NCBI RefSeq assembly: GCF_000737785.1
Contig: NZ_JPRO01000008.1
Span: forward strand, 1-64,000
Reading direction: 5' to 3'
From: Chryseobacterium luteum
Lineage (GTDB): Bacteria; Bacteroidota; Bacteroidia; Flavobacteriales; Weeksellaceae
Length of the DNA: 64,000 nt
Numbering within the stretch: position 1 is the stretch's first letter; every line of letters starts with the position of its first letter. The notes under the pieces were generated by a model. It was not told the DNA's origin. It was given only the letters and a program-made list of their open reading frames with translations, and searched no databases. This document shows positions 25,383 through 34,198 of the stretch, in pieces. Made by a program: the position numbers and the translations under genes.

Positions 25383-26387
25383 TTGAGACCTACCATTTCC
25401 ATTATCGTTGCTATTTTCAACCGAAAGGACGAACTTTTTGAGCTGCTGAATTCTTTGACTTTTCAGACGGATAAGGAGTTTGAGATGATTATTGTAGATG
25501 ATGGATCTTTTATTGATCTTAAGCCTACCATTCAGAATTTTGATGGGATACTGGATATCAAATACTTTAGAAAAGATAATTCCGGTCCGGGCCTTACCAG
25601 AAATTATGGAGCAAAGAGGGCTCAGAATGACTGGCTGATTTTTGTAGACAGCGATGTGATTGTAGAAAAGGACTATATCGAAAATATTAAAAAAGACATC
25701 GAAACCATTCCATGTGATGCCTTTGGAGGTGCGGATAAGGCTCACAAAGGTTTTAACCTGATGCAGAAAGCTATTTCCTATTCTATGACCTCGGTTTTTA
25801 CAACAGGGGGAATCCGGGGAAGTAAAAAATCAGTATCCAGATTCCAGCCGAGAAGCTTTAATATGGGAGTAAAGAAAGAGGTCTTTGAAAAAGTAGGCGG
25901 TTTTTCAGAAATGAGGATCGGTGAAGATCCGGACCTGTCCATGACACTTTGGGAAAACGGTTTTACTACGGCATTCTTTGATGATATCGCGGTGTACCAT
26001 AAGCGTAGAGTAGATTTGGGCAAATTCTCCAAACAGGTCTATCAGTTCGGATGTGCGAGACCTATTCTCAATCAGAGACATCCCAATTATGTAAAGATTT
26101 CATTTGCATTTCCGACACTTTTCATGGTAGGGTATATTTTAGGGTTTATTGAATATTTTCTTCTGGGAAGAGGCATTATCCTTGCATTTTACGGGTTGTA
26201 TACGTTTCTTGTATTATTCCATGCGATGGTGGTGACGAAGAATATAAGCATTGCCGGAATGGCAGTGATCTCAACTTATATTCAGATGTTTTCCTACGGA
26301 TATGGTTTCCTGAAATCGTGGGTGCTTCTGAACATTTTGAGAATGAAGCCTGAAGATGCCTTCCCAAAACATTTCCATATAAAATAG
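25383..26387 (+). CDS. Family 2 glycosyltransferase with C-terminal membrane spans
   Basis: The 334-residue enzyme has a GT-A fold: SIIVAIFNRKDEL, VDDGS (about residues 39-43), the DxD-like FVDSDV (about 87-92) and GEDPDLSMTLWENG as the catalytic base region. Two or three membrane spans (about residues 240-300) anchor it. It transfers a sugar from a nucleotide donor to an envelope glycan or lipid acceptor; which one cannot be told. The start is TTG 25383, since no ATG precedes the conserved RPTISIIVA and the promoter lies just upstream. Confidence 0.87.
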   Translation: MRPTISIIVAIFNRKDELFELLNSLTFQTDKEFEMIIVDDGSFIDLKPTIQNFDGILDIKYFRKDNSGPGLTRNYGAKRAQNDWLIFVDSDVIVEKDYIENIKKDIETIPCDAFGGADKAHKGFNLMQKAISYSMTSVFTTGGIRGSKKSVSRFQPRSFNMGVKKEVFEKVGGFSEMRIGEDPDLSMTLWENGFTTAFFDDIAVYHKRRVDLGKFSKQVYQFGCARPILNQRHPNYVKISFAFPTLFMVGYILGFIEYFLLGRGIILAFYGLYTFLVLFHAMVVTKNISIAGMAVISTYIQMFSYGYGFLKSWVLLNILRMKPEDAFPKHFHIK

Positions 26388-26400
26388 ATGATGTTTTTTC

Positions 26401-26428
26401 AATCAAAGATAAAAATTAATCTTTGATT
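26401..26428. terminator. Inverted repeat downstream of the glycosyltransferase
   Basis: AATCAAAGAT and ATCTTTGATT form a perfect 10-bp stem with an 8-nt AT-rich loop 14 bp after the stop codon. No T run follows on either strand, so it is a possible weak or factor-dependent terminator or mRNA 3' end rather than a classical one. The rest of the gap to 26608 has no recognised feature. Confidence 0.45.
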
Positions 26429-26607
26429 CATTCGATTAAGCTGCCGTATAAATGCGTATCTGTTACTTAAACAAAAAAACATTTTTTGAATCGAATAGGC
26501 CATCTTGAATTCGCGCAGGTTTAGAATTTTTAGAGAACAAAATTTATTTTAGTGGAAGATTCCAGTCTTGAATTTTTTGTTCTTTTGTTTCAAAACAAAG
26601 GGACATT

Positions 26608-26645
26608 TAAAAAAATAAAAGCTGACAGAAGTTCCGGCAGCTTTT
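26608..26645 (-). terminator. Terminator of the PLP-dependent lyase gene
   Basis: AAAAGCTG and CAGCTTTT are the arms; a run of T follows on the minus strand. Confidence 0.8.
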
Positions 26646-26656
26646 ATAACAATAAA

Positions 26657-27883
26657 TTAGGATATGAATAGGGTTTCATGGTTGAGAATGCCTGTTTTTA
26701 GCATGCATTCCCGCATTTTTTCATAAGTTCTGGCGATATCATGATCCAGCCCGATCGAAAACCTGATCAGCCCGTCCGATATGCCCATTGCTTCACGCTC
26801 TTCTTCAGGAATCTCCGAGGAAGTCGAACTTCCCGAGCATGAAAATAAAGTTTTGTAGAATCCCAGGCTTACAGCCAGATAGCCTAAGTTTTCCTGCTGC
26901 ATCATTTCCATCAGCTCATTGGCTTTGTCGGTGGTTCCCGCATCTACCGTCAGCAGTCCTCCGAATCCGTATTCCTCGTACATCATACTTTTCATCAGTT
27001 CATGATCCTTGTGGGATTTCAGGCCCGGATAAGATACTTTCAGCCCGTCTTTTTCAAACCTTTCGGCAAGATACATTGCGTTGTGGCTGTGCTGCTTCAT
27101 TCTGATGTGGAGTGTTCTCAGGTTTTTCAGGATACTGGCAGATCGGAAGCTGTCCATAGTAGGTCCCAGCAGCATACAGGCCCCGTTATTTACATTTTTG
27201 GTATCATTAATAAATTCCTGTGTTCCGCAATATACACCGCCTACCGTATCACTGCTTCCGTTAATGAACTTGGTTAAACTATGAATTACGATATCAGCAC
27301 CTAATAATGTAGGTGAAACAGAAAGAGGGGAGAAGGTATTGTCTACGATCAGTTTCAGATTGTGTCTTTTACAGATCTCTGAAAGTTGTCTCAGGTCCGC
27401 CACTTCAAGAAGCGGGTTGCTCACACTTTCGCAGTAAATAACTTTCGTATTGGGAGTTATAGCGTTTTCTACAGACTCAAAATTGCTGATGTCTACAAAA
27501 GTGGTGTCAATATGAAAAGGAGGGAGGAAATTTTTAAGGAAAGCATAAGTTCCGCCGTAAATCGTTCTGCTGGAAACAATATGGTCACCGCTTTTACATA
27601 CCTGCATCAATACAGAAGTAATAGCGCCCATTCCGGAAGCCGTCACATTGGCAGCTTCTGTGTTTTCCATTTTGGCCAGTGCCTGTGCCAGGTACAGATT
27701 CATCGGGGATGAATGCCTGGAATATAAATAACATCCTTCAGCATTTCCTTCAAATGTATCAAACATGGTTTTTGCAGAAAGGAATGTATAGGTAGAGCTG
27801 TCAGAAATAGATGGATTCACTCCTCCGAATTCACCAAAATACTGCAGATCCTGGATCTCATTGGCTGCATTAAAATTTTCCAT
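26657..27883 (-). CDS. Cys/Met metabolism PLP enzyme (methionine gamma-lyase-like)
   Basis: This 408-residue protein belongs to the Cys/Met metabolism PLP enzymes (gamma-family, type I fold). The PLP lysine lies in HSLTKFINGSSDTVGGVYCG (about residues 205-225), and ASGMGAITSVLMQVCKSGDHIV is the phosphate-binding loop. The YSRHSSPMNLYLAQ start of the fold and the C-terminal RFSIGLDHDIART are typical. Members include methionine gamma-lyase and cystathionine gamma-synthase or lyase; the specificity cannot be fixed. The Lrp regulator gene lies divergently upstream, as in known methionine-lyase clusters. Confidence 0.85.
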   Translation of the reverse strand: MENFNAANEIQDLQYFGEFGGVNPSISDSSTYTFLSAKTMFDTFEGNAEGCYLYSRHSSPMNLYLAQALAKMENTEAANVTASGMGAITSVLMQVCKSGDHIVSSRTIYGGTYAFLKNFLPPFHIDTTFVDISNFESVENAITPNTKVIYCESVSNPLLEVADLRQLSEICKRHNLKLIVDNTFSPLSVSPTLLGADIVIHSLTKFINGSSDTVGGVYCGTQEFINDTKNVNNGACMLLGPTMDSFRSASILKNLRTLHIRMKQHSHNAMYLAERFEKDGLKVSYPGLKSHKDHELMKSMMYEEYGFGGLLTVDAGTTDKANELMEMMQQENLGYLAVSLGFYKTLFSCSGSSTSSEIPEEEREAMGISDGLIRFSIGLDHDIARTYEKMRECMLKTGILNHETLFIS

Positions 27884-27979
27884 AAGCTTTAGATTTATTT
27901 CTCGGCTTAAATATGCTCTGTTTTCATAATTATTACAAGATATATTTGAATATGTAGAATATAAATCTATAATTTATGC

Positions 27980-28009
27980 TTTGAATAGAAAATATGTTTA
28001 TTATATTTG
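27980..28009 (+). promoter_or_regulatory. Promoter of the Lrp-type gene
   Basis: TTTG (27980-27983) and TATATTTG (28002-28009) are 18 bp apart, in the AT-rich 157 bp gap shared with the divergent lyase gene. Confidence 0.65.
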
Positions 28010-28040
28010 AATTTGTTAAACTTTCTCCAAAAAATTATCT

Positions 28041-28499
28041 ATGAATTTTGACGAAACGGATAGAAAACTGCTCCTTTTACTTCAGGAAGATTGTAAGCAA
28101 ACCACCAAAGAACTGTCTTACAAGCTTAATTTGTCTGTAACGGCAGTTTATGAACGAATAAAAAAGCTTGAAAACCTGGGAGTAATCTCAAAATATGTGG
28201 CCTTGCTGGACCGCCACAAAATAAACCGGGATTTTATTGTGTTATGCCATATAAAATTAACCCAGCACAAAAAAGAATTTGTGCTGCAGTTTGAAAGAGA
28301 AGTCATGAATCTTGAGGAAGTCACAGAATGCTTCCATGTAAGCGGGGACTACGATTATATCCTTAAAATAGGCGTGAAAGACATGGAGGATTACCGTAAT
28401 TTTATGCTGACCAAATTAACGGCCCTTCAGCATATAGCAAGCACTCACAGCTCTTTTATGATCTCTGAAGTGAAAAATACAACGGCGATTGTTCTGTAA
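28041..28499 (+). CDS. Lrp/AsnC family transcriptional regulator
   Basis: The 152-residue protein has an N-terminal winged helix (DRKLLLLLQEDCKQTTKELSYKLNLSVTAVYERIKKLENLG, about residues 6-46) and a C-terminal RAM ligand domain (CFHVSGDYDYILKIGVKDMEDYRNF). Lrp-type regulators sense amino acids and bind DNA as dimers. Its divergent neighbour is a Cys/Met PLP lyase; in other bacteria an Lrp homologue activates methionine gamma-lyase, so local control is likely. The two genes share a 157 bp intergenic region. Confidence 0.93.
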   Translation: MNFDETDRKLLLLLQEDCKQTTKELSYKLNLSVTAVYERIKKLENLGVISKYVALLDRHKINRDFIVLCHIKLTQHKKEFVLQFEREVMNLEEVTECFHVSGDYDYILKIGVKDMEDYRNFMLTKLTALQHIASTHSSFMISEVKNTTAIVL

Positions 28500-28500
28500 T

Positions 28501-29526
28501 TTATACGAGGACTCCGTTTTTTGAAGCGATAGGTTCCGGAAGATCGTCATGTTCGCCTATCATTTGAAGGACATCAATCTCAATGGTTCGGCATATGGAA
28601 AGCATCGGAATATCAAACATCATTCCTTCAAACGGATTTTCCGAATAGTCACCGACGAGTTCCATCACAATATAGATCCATCCTATAATAACACAGAAAG
28701 GGACACTTAGCAGTATTCCCCAGTTTCCCAATTTGGCGAATTCGTTCACAAGCCCTAATGGAAGAAGCATAATGAAGATGACATTAAAAATAAAGGCTGT
28801 GCTCGCAAACTGTCTGGGTGAAGGGAATTTTTTTATTCTTTCCGCCTGTCCCTGATAATCATAAAACAGGTTGAGGGCATCCTGAAGCTGCATCTGATTG
28901 AAATCTGTGATGTTTCCTGAATTTTTCAGATCATTGACCTCTTTTGCCTGTTTAGAAATCAGATAGGTGGCAAAATTCTTATATTCCGGCTGCAGGTCCA
29001 GTTCCTTTTCCGATAGGTATTTATGAAGGAAAATAGGGGTTCTTCCATAATCAGGAAAACCTGCCTTGATCAGCCTGTGCCTTCTGACATTAATATCCCC
29101 GAAATGTCTTTTCTGGGACATATGCTCCCATTCTGTAGGAACCAGTAACTGTTCACGGAAAGTATACAGCCAGGCAATATGACGGTAGGCAATTTTCTTT
29201 TTTATGATTTCAGTCTCACTGTTGTCTTTTCCGGTTGTATTAAATGCATACAGCATGGAAACGAAAGAACGGCTGGAATTGACGATTCCGCCCCATATTT
29301 TCCTTGCTTCCCACAATCTGTCGTATGCCTGGTTGTTTTTAAAACCTACATAAAAAGCTTCTGCAGTACCAATCAGAGCTACAGGTACCCACGGAATGAT
29401 CATCCATTTCCATTTAAAAAAATAGAAAAGGGCTGCCACTAAAGTGCACCATGCCGTAAGCCAGATAATGTGGCCGCCTGCAAGGTTTAGAACTTGTTTG
29501 TAATTGAAATATTTGGTGGTGATCAT
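28501..29526 (-). CDS. Bestrophin family anion channel
   Basis: This protein (341 residues from ATG 29526) has the RFP-TM/bestrophin pattern: a helical membrane domain with AFYVGFKNNQAYDRLWEARKIWGGIVNSSRSF and later FEGMMFDIPMLSICRTIEIDVLQMI. Bacterial bestrophins form pentameric ion channels. An in-frame longer version begins at 29634, but that stretch holds the terminator of the next gene (29603-29631), so the shorter start is preferred. Converges with the Lrp gene, whose stop lies 1 bp away. Confidence 0.85.
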   Translation of the reverse strand: MITTKYFNYKQVLNLAGGHIIWLTAWCTLVAALFYFFKWKWMIIPWVPVALIGTAEAFYVGFKNNQAYDRLWEARKIWGGIVNSSRSFVSMLYAFNTTGKDNSETEIIKKKIAYRHIAWLYTFREQLLVPTEWEHMSQKRHFGDINVRRHRLIKAGFPDYGRTPIFLHKYLSEKELDLQPEYKNFATYLISKQAKEVNDLKNSGNITDFNQMQLQDALNLFYDYQGQAERIKKFPSPRQFASTAFIFNVIFIMLLPLGLVNEFAKLGNWGILLSVPFCVIIGWIYIVMELVGDYSENPFEGMMFDIPMLSICRTIEIDVLQMIGEHDDLPEPIASKNGVLV

Positions 29527-29602
29527 AATGCTGCATGAAATTTGGTGTGCATATAAACAAAAGAAATACCAAAAGCGGTATTTTAAATGTTGATTAAATG
29601 TA

Positions 29603-29631
29603 ATAAAAAAACCTCTAAAAATTAGAGGTTT
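29603..29631 (-). terminator. Terminator of the E1 dehydrogenase gene
   Basis: AACCTCTAA and TTAGAGGTT (29610-29618, 29622-29630) form a 9-bp stem followed on the minus strand by a T run. It sits 21 bp after the stop codon at 29652. Confidence 0.85.
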
Positions 29632-29651
29632 CATATAATTAATATAGCTGA

Positions 29652-31724
29652 TTAATATTGCAGCATTTCTTCGATCTTTTTGCTGAGCTTTTCAGCATTC
29701 GGAAGCATTTCTTTTTCCAGTACCAGGTTGATAGGAACTGCCGGAACATCCAGAGAGCCCATTGTTTCTACAGGGGCATCAAGATATTTGAAGCAGTTTT
29801 TCGAGATACGGTGTGCAAACGCTTCTGCAAATGAATTGTTAAGTTGTTCTTCTGTAAGAACGATACATTTTCCATGTGCTTTTACTCTTTCGAAAACAAG
29901 CTCTTCATCTAAAGGAATGATAGTTCTAAGGTCGATTACTTCAACTCTTCCGTTGAAATTTTTCACAGCCTCTTTTGCCCAGTAAACTCCCATTCCATAG
30001 GTGACAACCAATAAAGTTCTTCCTTTTTCAGTTTCATTTTTATCTGCTTCAATGACTATTTTACCTTTTCCTAAAGGAAGGATATAATCTTCTGCCGGCT
30101 CAATGGTTTTGGCATCTTCAGTCCCCGGAACTTTACTCCAGTACAGGCCTTTGTGTTCCAGCATGATCACAGGGTTTGGATCATAATAAGCTGCTTTTAA
30201 TAAACCTTTGAAATCGGCAGCATTGCTTGGATAAGCGATCTTGATTCCTTTAATGTTGGCTAAAATGCTTTCAACACTTCCGCTGTGGTAAGGTCCACCG
30301 CCTCCGTAAGCACCAATTGGTACACGGATGATATTGCTTACAGGAAATTTTCCCTGACTTAAATAACTTGATTTTGAAATTTCAGTGATCAGCTGGTTGA
30401 TTCCCGGATAAATATAATCAGCAAACTGAACTTCTACGATAGGCTTTAAACCTACGGCACTCATTCCCGCGGTTGACCCGATGATATAGGCCTCCTGAAT
30501 AGCTGTATTGAATACCCTTTTGTTCCCGAATTTTTTTCCTAAAGTTACTGTCTCCCTGAAAACTCCCCCGATCCTTTCTCCTACATCCTGTCCGTAAAGA
30601 AGGGCTTCAGGATGTTTCCACATCAGCTCCTGAACGGCATGAATGGCAGCATCTACCATAACGATTTTTTCGCCACCTTCTGGTTCGCGGGTTCCTGTTT
30701 CCTCAGTAATCGGAGTAGGGGTGAAAACGTGCTTCATCACTGTTTCCGGTTTTGGATCTTCTGCATTTTTAGCTCTTTCAAAAGCTTCCTCAGCTTCCAG
30801 ACGGGCTTTTTTAGTGATCTGCTTTAAAAGATCTTCGTCAGCTCCTGATTCAAGAAGGTGTTTTCTAAGGATCTCACCCGGATCTTTTGCTCTGTGTTTG
30901 GTTAAATCTTCTTCGTCTCTGTAGAATTCTCTTCGAACACCTGATGTATGATGGCCGATAAGAACTGTTTTAGCACAAACCACAAGGGGTTTTCTTTCGG
31001 TTCTTACAAAATCAACAGCTTTTTTCATGGCTTCGAAACTTTCCACGAAATCAGTTCCGTCCACACGCATTCTGCCAAGACCTGTGAAACCGGCTACGAA
31101 ATCGTAAGCGTCACATGTTCTTGCTTCCTCTTTGGTTACAGAAATTCCCCATTCATTATCCTGTACAAGGAATATGATAGGAAGCTGATGAAGGGCCGCA
31201 AACTGTAAAGCTTCACTTACTTCACCTTCCGTTACCGAATTGTCTCCAAGGCTGCAGATTACAACCGGATTGTTCTCGAAGCTCTGTAAATTGAATTCCT
31301 GAATATATTTTATCCCCTGCGCAACACCAGTAGTAGGAATAGTCTGCATTCCTGTAGCCGAGCTCTGGTGAATAATTTTGGGCTTATTTTCGTCTCTGCT
31401 TGAAGGATGGGAATAATAAGATCTCCCTCCTGAAAATGGATCTTCCGCTTTTGCCAGCAGCTGCAGCATAAGTTGGTACGGCTCAAAACCTATTCCTAAA
31501 AGAATACTTTCATCACGGTAATAAGGAGATATCCAGTCTTCTTTTTTTAACTGATAGGCTGTTGCCAGCTGAATGGCTTCATGACCTCTTGAAGTGCTAT
31601 GAACATATTTGCAGATATTTCTGTTTTCCTCATAGATATCGGCCATTGCCTTAGCAAGCATCATATGATTGTACGCTTTAAGCAGAATATCCTGAGAAAC
31701 CTTTTCGTGAAGTGTATTTTCCAT
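29652..31724 (-). CDS. Fused alpha/beta subunit of 2-oxoacid (branched-chain) dehydrogenase E1
   Basis: The 690-residue protein joins E1-alpha (residues about 1-335) and E1-beta (about 350-690). In the alpha part HQSSATGMQT and CSLGDNSVTEGEVSEALQFA with the following NEWG form the thiamine-diphosphate site. In the beta part LLYGQDVGERIGGVF and the loop QFADYIYPGINQL are typical of 2-oxoisovalerate dehydrogenase. It decarboxylates branched-chain 2-oxoacids; E2 and E3 are not in the window. The start is ATG 31724; a TTG at 31733 lies inside the promoter box. The message is probably leaderless. Confidence 0.92.
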   Translation of the reverse strand: MENTLHEKVSQDILLKAYNHMMLAKAMADIYEENRNICKYVHSTSRGHEAIQLATAYQLKKEDWISPYYRDESILLGIGFEPYQLMLQLLAKAEDPFSGGRSYYSHPSSRDENKPKIIHQSSATGMQTIPTTGVAQGIKYIQEFNLQSFENNPVVICSLGDNSVTEGEVSEALQFAALHQLPIIFLVQDNEWGISVTKEEARTCDAYDFVAGFTGLGRMRVDGTDFVESFEAMKKAVDFVRTERKPLVVCAKTVLIGHHTSGVRREFYRDEEDLTKHRAKDPGEILRKHLLESGADEDLLKQITKKARLEAEEAFERAKNAEDPKPETVMKHVFTPTPITEETGTREPEGGEKIVMVDAAIHAVQELMWKHPEALLYGQDVGERIGGVFRETVTLGKKFGNKRVFNTAIQEAYIIGSTAGMSAVGLKPIVEVQFADYIYPGINQLITEISKSSYLSQGKFPVSNIIRVPIGAYGGGGPYHSGSVESILANIKGIKIAYPSNAADFKGLLKAAYYDPNPVIMLEHKGLYWSKVPGTEDAKTIEPAEDYILPLGKGKIVIEADKNETEKGRTLLVVTYGMGVYWAKEAVKNFNGRVEVIDLRTIIPLDEELVFERVKAHGKCIVLTEEQLNNSFAEAFAHRISKNCFKYLDAPVETMGSLDVPAVPINLVLEKEMLPNAEKLSKKIEEMLQY

Positions 31725-31730
31725 AGGAAG

Positions 31731-31761
31731 CAAATATACATAAAAAACAAAATACTAACAA
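31731..31761 (-). promoter_or_regulatory. E1 promoter
   Basis: On the minus strand TATATTTG (complement of 31731-31738) is the -7 box, ending 7 bp before the ATG, with a TTG -33 element at 31759-31761 (20 bp spacing). The -33 TTG lies in the loop of the upstream terminator hairpin. Confidence 0.6.
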
Positions 31762-31775
31762 GCGTTAGTATTTTG
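31748..31775 (-). terminator. Terminator of the S8 peptidase, also a perfect palindrome at the E1 promoter
   Basis: Perfect 12-bp arms CAAAATACTAAC and GTTAGTATTTTG have a 4-nt AAGC loop. On the minus strand the stem is followed by a T run, so it should end the S8 gene (stop at 31799). The same DNA overlaps the -33 region of E1 and has the symmetry of a TetR-type operator (ACTAAC-N4-GTTAGT). Confidence 0.7.
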
Positions 31776-31798
31776 TATGAATTCTATGTAATATGGGA

Positions 31799-33913
31799 TT
31801 ATTCCTTGATTACTTTTTTAGAGATAACATCTTTGTCTGTTCTTATTTCAATGATGTAAATACCCTTGGTGTATGCAGATAAATCTATAGATTCTTTCTC
31901 ACTGTTGATCACTCCATTCTGTAATTTTTTGCCGGAAAGATCATAAATTACGAAAGTAGACTTTTTAGGGGCTTTCAGTATATTTACTATATCTTTTGTA
32001 ATGGTTGGTGCTATTGCGATACCGCTTAATGCATTGGTTTCGCTGGTTCCTAAAACAGGTTGCGTCTGGCCTGTAGCTATAATAGAATAGTTTTGAGGAG
32101 CATTGGCACCGGCATTGTTTTTTAAGGTTCCTTTGTTGGTAATCTCAATTCGGTAAGTTCTGCCTGCTACCGGATTATTTATCATCACTTGTTCCACATT
32201 ATCTACTGTATTATCTGCCTTTGTTGCAGGTGTCATTGGAGAAGTAGCATTCAGTTTCCAAGGGTAATAGATTGTATTGTTTGTTGTATCTATAATCCTT
32301 AAATCTAAATCGTTCACCAATCTTGAAGATCTGTTGTTGTAAGCTTGTGCCCATGTTAGGTTGGCAGGAATAACATATTCAGGATCAATCCATGATATAG
32401 TAACTTTTAAAGGCTCACTGCCTGATGCTACAATATTCTTTGTGTTTGGAGTACCGCTGGTTAATGTTTCGTTATTAAAAATAACAGTATTATTAGCTTT
32501 TCCTACTAATAATTCAGCACCTTTTTTAGCATTGATGTATCCCCATCCAAACCATGGATCTGGACCTACATTCCCTGCTTCTGAAGCTGAATGAATCATT
32601 AACGTTTTTGCACTTGCAGCATTTAATAACTGGTTTGAAAAAAGGTCTTTGTTGATTTGAGTCCATAGGCCGATAACGCCGGTTACTACTGGCGCGGAAT
32701 AAGAAGTACCACTTCCGTAGCTATATAATGTACTGCCAACAGTATCTTCTGCTGTAGCGGCAGAAAATACATCAGTACCTGTAGTTGAAATATCTGGTTT
32801 GATTCCTCCGTCATCTCTTGGTCCTGCACTGCTATAGTCAGAATGAACAACATCAGAAGCAGTAGTATATTTAAAGTTATTGGTAGAAATTACATCCGTA
32901 GCTCCAACAACGATAATGTTTTTGGCTAAAGATCCAGGTCCGATACAATCAGCTCCATTGCTACAGTTTGTTGTAGGAAGTGTATCTGTTGCAGCAAACT
33001 GAACTTGGACACCATTATCATCGGTATAATATTTAGGAAAAGCAGATGTTCCTGGATAATCAGGTCCGTAACCAAAATAATTACCAGAAGATTTCACAAT
33101 AATATAAGAAGGGTTATTATATACAATCTGATCATAGTTTTGATCTTGACTGAAATAAGTCCCCTGCAAATCCATAGAAGTAGAAGGGCTTTCAAAAACA
33201 CCTGGCCAAACCCATGCATTTGCACCATTTACAGTTTTAACATCCCAACCTTGATTGGTCCCATATGAGTGATTAGACAAATTAGGCTGGGCAACAAGTA
33301 TTTTTTGAAATACAGTACTTGTTGTAGTATTACCAGGTAATGTAGTGGTTGCAAATCTATAAGAATCCATTGTAGAATTGATAGCAATTCCTCTTGTGTT
33401 TCCACTAAGGCCGCCTCCACTTACATTGATACCTCTACCACCGATAAAGCTTGCTACCCCTGTTGAGTGTGCACTGTATATATTAGTATCTGCTTCTTTG
33501 TTTGTGATTCTTCCAGCGGCATTATCAAATGCTGGATGAGCAGCGTAAATCCTTCCTCCGTCAAAAATAGTATATTTAATACCTTCACCATTATAAGCGT
33601 TGGTTAATCCTACTACACCACCTGCTGTATTGAGGTTGTCAGCATTAGCATTCAAAACTTGTCTGTTATCTTCGTTTTGATAAAAGTACGGCTTGCCATT
33701 TGGAGTAAATCCGGCTAAATTACTTCTTTGTTCTTCAATTTCTTTTAAAGTCTCTGAAGATCTGTCTGCTCCGTAATGCTTTGAAACATAAGAGTCAAAC
33801 TTTGCAGCATTCTCCTTGTTTTGTTTTTCAAACTCTCTTTTTAATCCCTCATTGTTTTGCGCACTTAATAATGTTATTGCCAAAGTGCCGACCAAAAGTA
33901 AATGTTTCTTCAT
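31799..33913 (-). CDS. S8 family serine peptidase, T9SS cargo
   Basis: The 704-residue subtilase has a signal peptide (residues 1-18, LLSAQ). The catalytic triad is D118 (TIFDGG), H149 (YSAHSTG) and S404 (GTSYSAP). A C-terminal beta domain (about 475-620) and then the sorting tail (FVIYDLSGKKLQNG...TKGIYIIEIRTD...VIKE) mark it as a T9SS-exported extracellular protease. Length is normal for flavobacterial subtilases. Its -7 box TATATTTG lies on the minus strand at 33948-33955. Confidence 0.93.
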   Translation of the reverse strand: MKKHLLLVGTLAITLLSAQNNEGLKREFEKQNKENAAKFDSYVSKHYGADRSSETLKEIEEQRSNLAGFTPNGKPYFYQNEDNRQVLNANADNLNTAGGVVGLTNAYNGEGIKYTIFDGGRIYAAHPAFDNAAGRITNKEADTNIYSAHSTGVASFIGGRGINVSGGGLSGNTRGIAINSTMDSYRFATTTLPGNTTTSTVFQKILVAQPNLSNHSYGTNQGWDVKTVNGANAWVWPGVFESPSTSMDLQGTYFSQDQNYDQIVYNNPSYIIVKSSGNYFGYGPDYPGTSAFPKYYTDDNGVQVQFAATDTLPTTNCSNGADCIGPGSLAKNIIVVGATDVISTNNFKYTTASDVVHSDYSSAGPRDDGGIKPDISTTGTDVFSAATAEDTVGSTLYSYGSGTSYSAPVVTGVIGLWTQINKDLFSNQLLNAASAKTLMIHSASEAGNVGPDPWFGWGYINAKKGAELLVGKANNTVIFNNETLTSGTPNTKNIVASGSEPLKVTISWIDPEYVIPANLTWAQAYNNRSSRLVNDLDLRIIDTTNNTIYYPWKLNATSPMTPATKADNTVDNVEQVMINNPVAGRTYRIEITNKGTLKNNAGANAPQNYSIIATGQTQPVLGTSETNALSGIAIAPTITKDIVNILKAPKKSTFVIYDLSGKKLQNGVINSEKESIDLSAYTKGIYIIEIRTDKDVISKKVIKE

Positions 33914-33947
33914 AATGGTTAGTGAAATATTAAAATTTATAAGTCAA

Positions 33948-33955
33948 CAAATATA
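33948..33955 (-). promoter_or_regulatory. S8 peptidase promoter -7 box
   Basis: TATATTTG on the minus strand, about 35 bp before the ATG. No good -33 element is seen. The remainder of the 33914-34198 gap is AT-rich and includes a 14-bp palindrome C(T)6(A)6G at 34173-34186 just before dnaE. Confidence 0.4.
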
Positions 33956-34198
33956 TATTAAAATATTGAAATTGACTTGTTTGTAATATAAATTATTTGT
34001 TGTTTTATTATAACTTAAATATATTTTTATTTGTTTTTGGTTAAATAGTTATTTTTTGGATGTTTTTTTATTTTATGAATCTGAAAAGGAGGTCTGAAAA
34101 TGAAACTTTTATTACTGCTAGAACGGAATTATGGTGCCAATTATTAAAAAAAATGAAGTAACTTTACATTCTCTTTTTTAAAAAAGTTAGAAACTAAT

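Noticed and set aside
27884..28040. Lrp operator palindrome in the divergent gap
   Set aside because: AT-rich imperfect inverted repeats occur (near 27948), but none is clear enough to call as a binding site.
29527..29634. Longer bestrophin start at 29634
   Set aside because: The extension holds the terminator hairpin of the E1 gene (29603-29631); ATG 29526 fits the family start.
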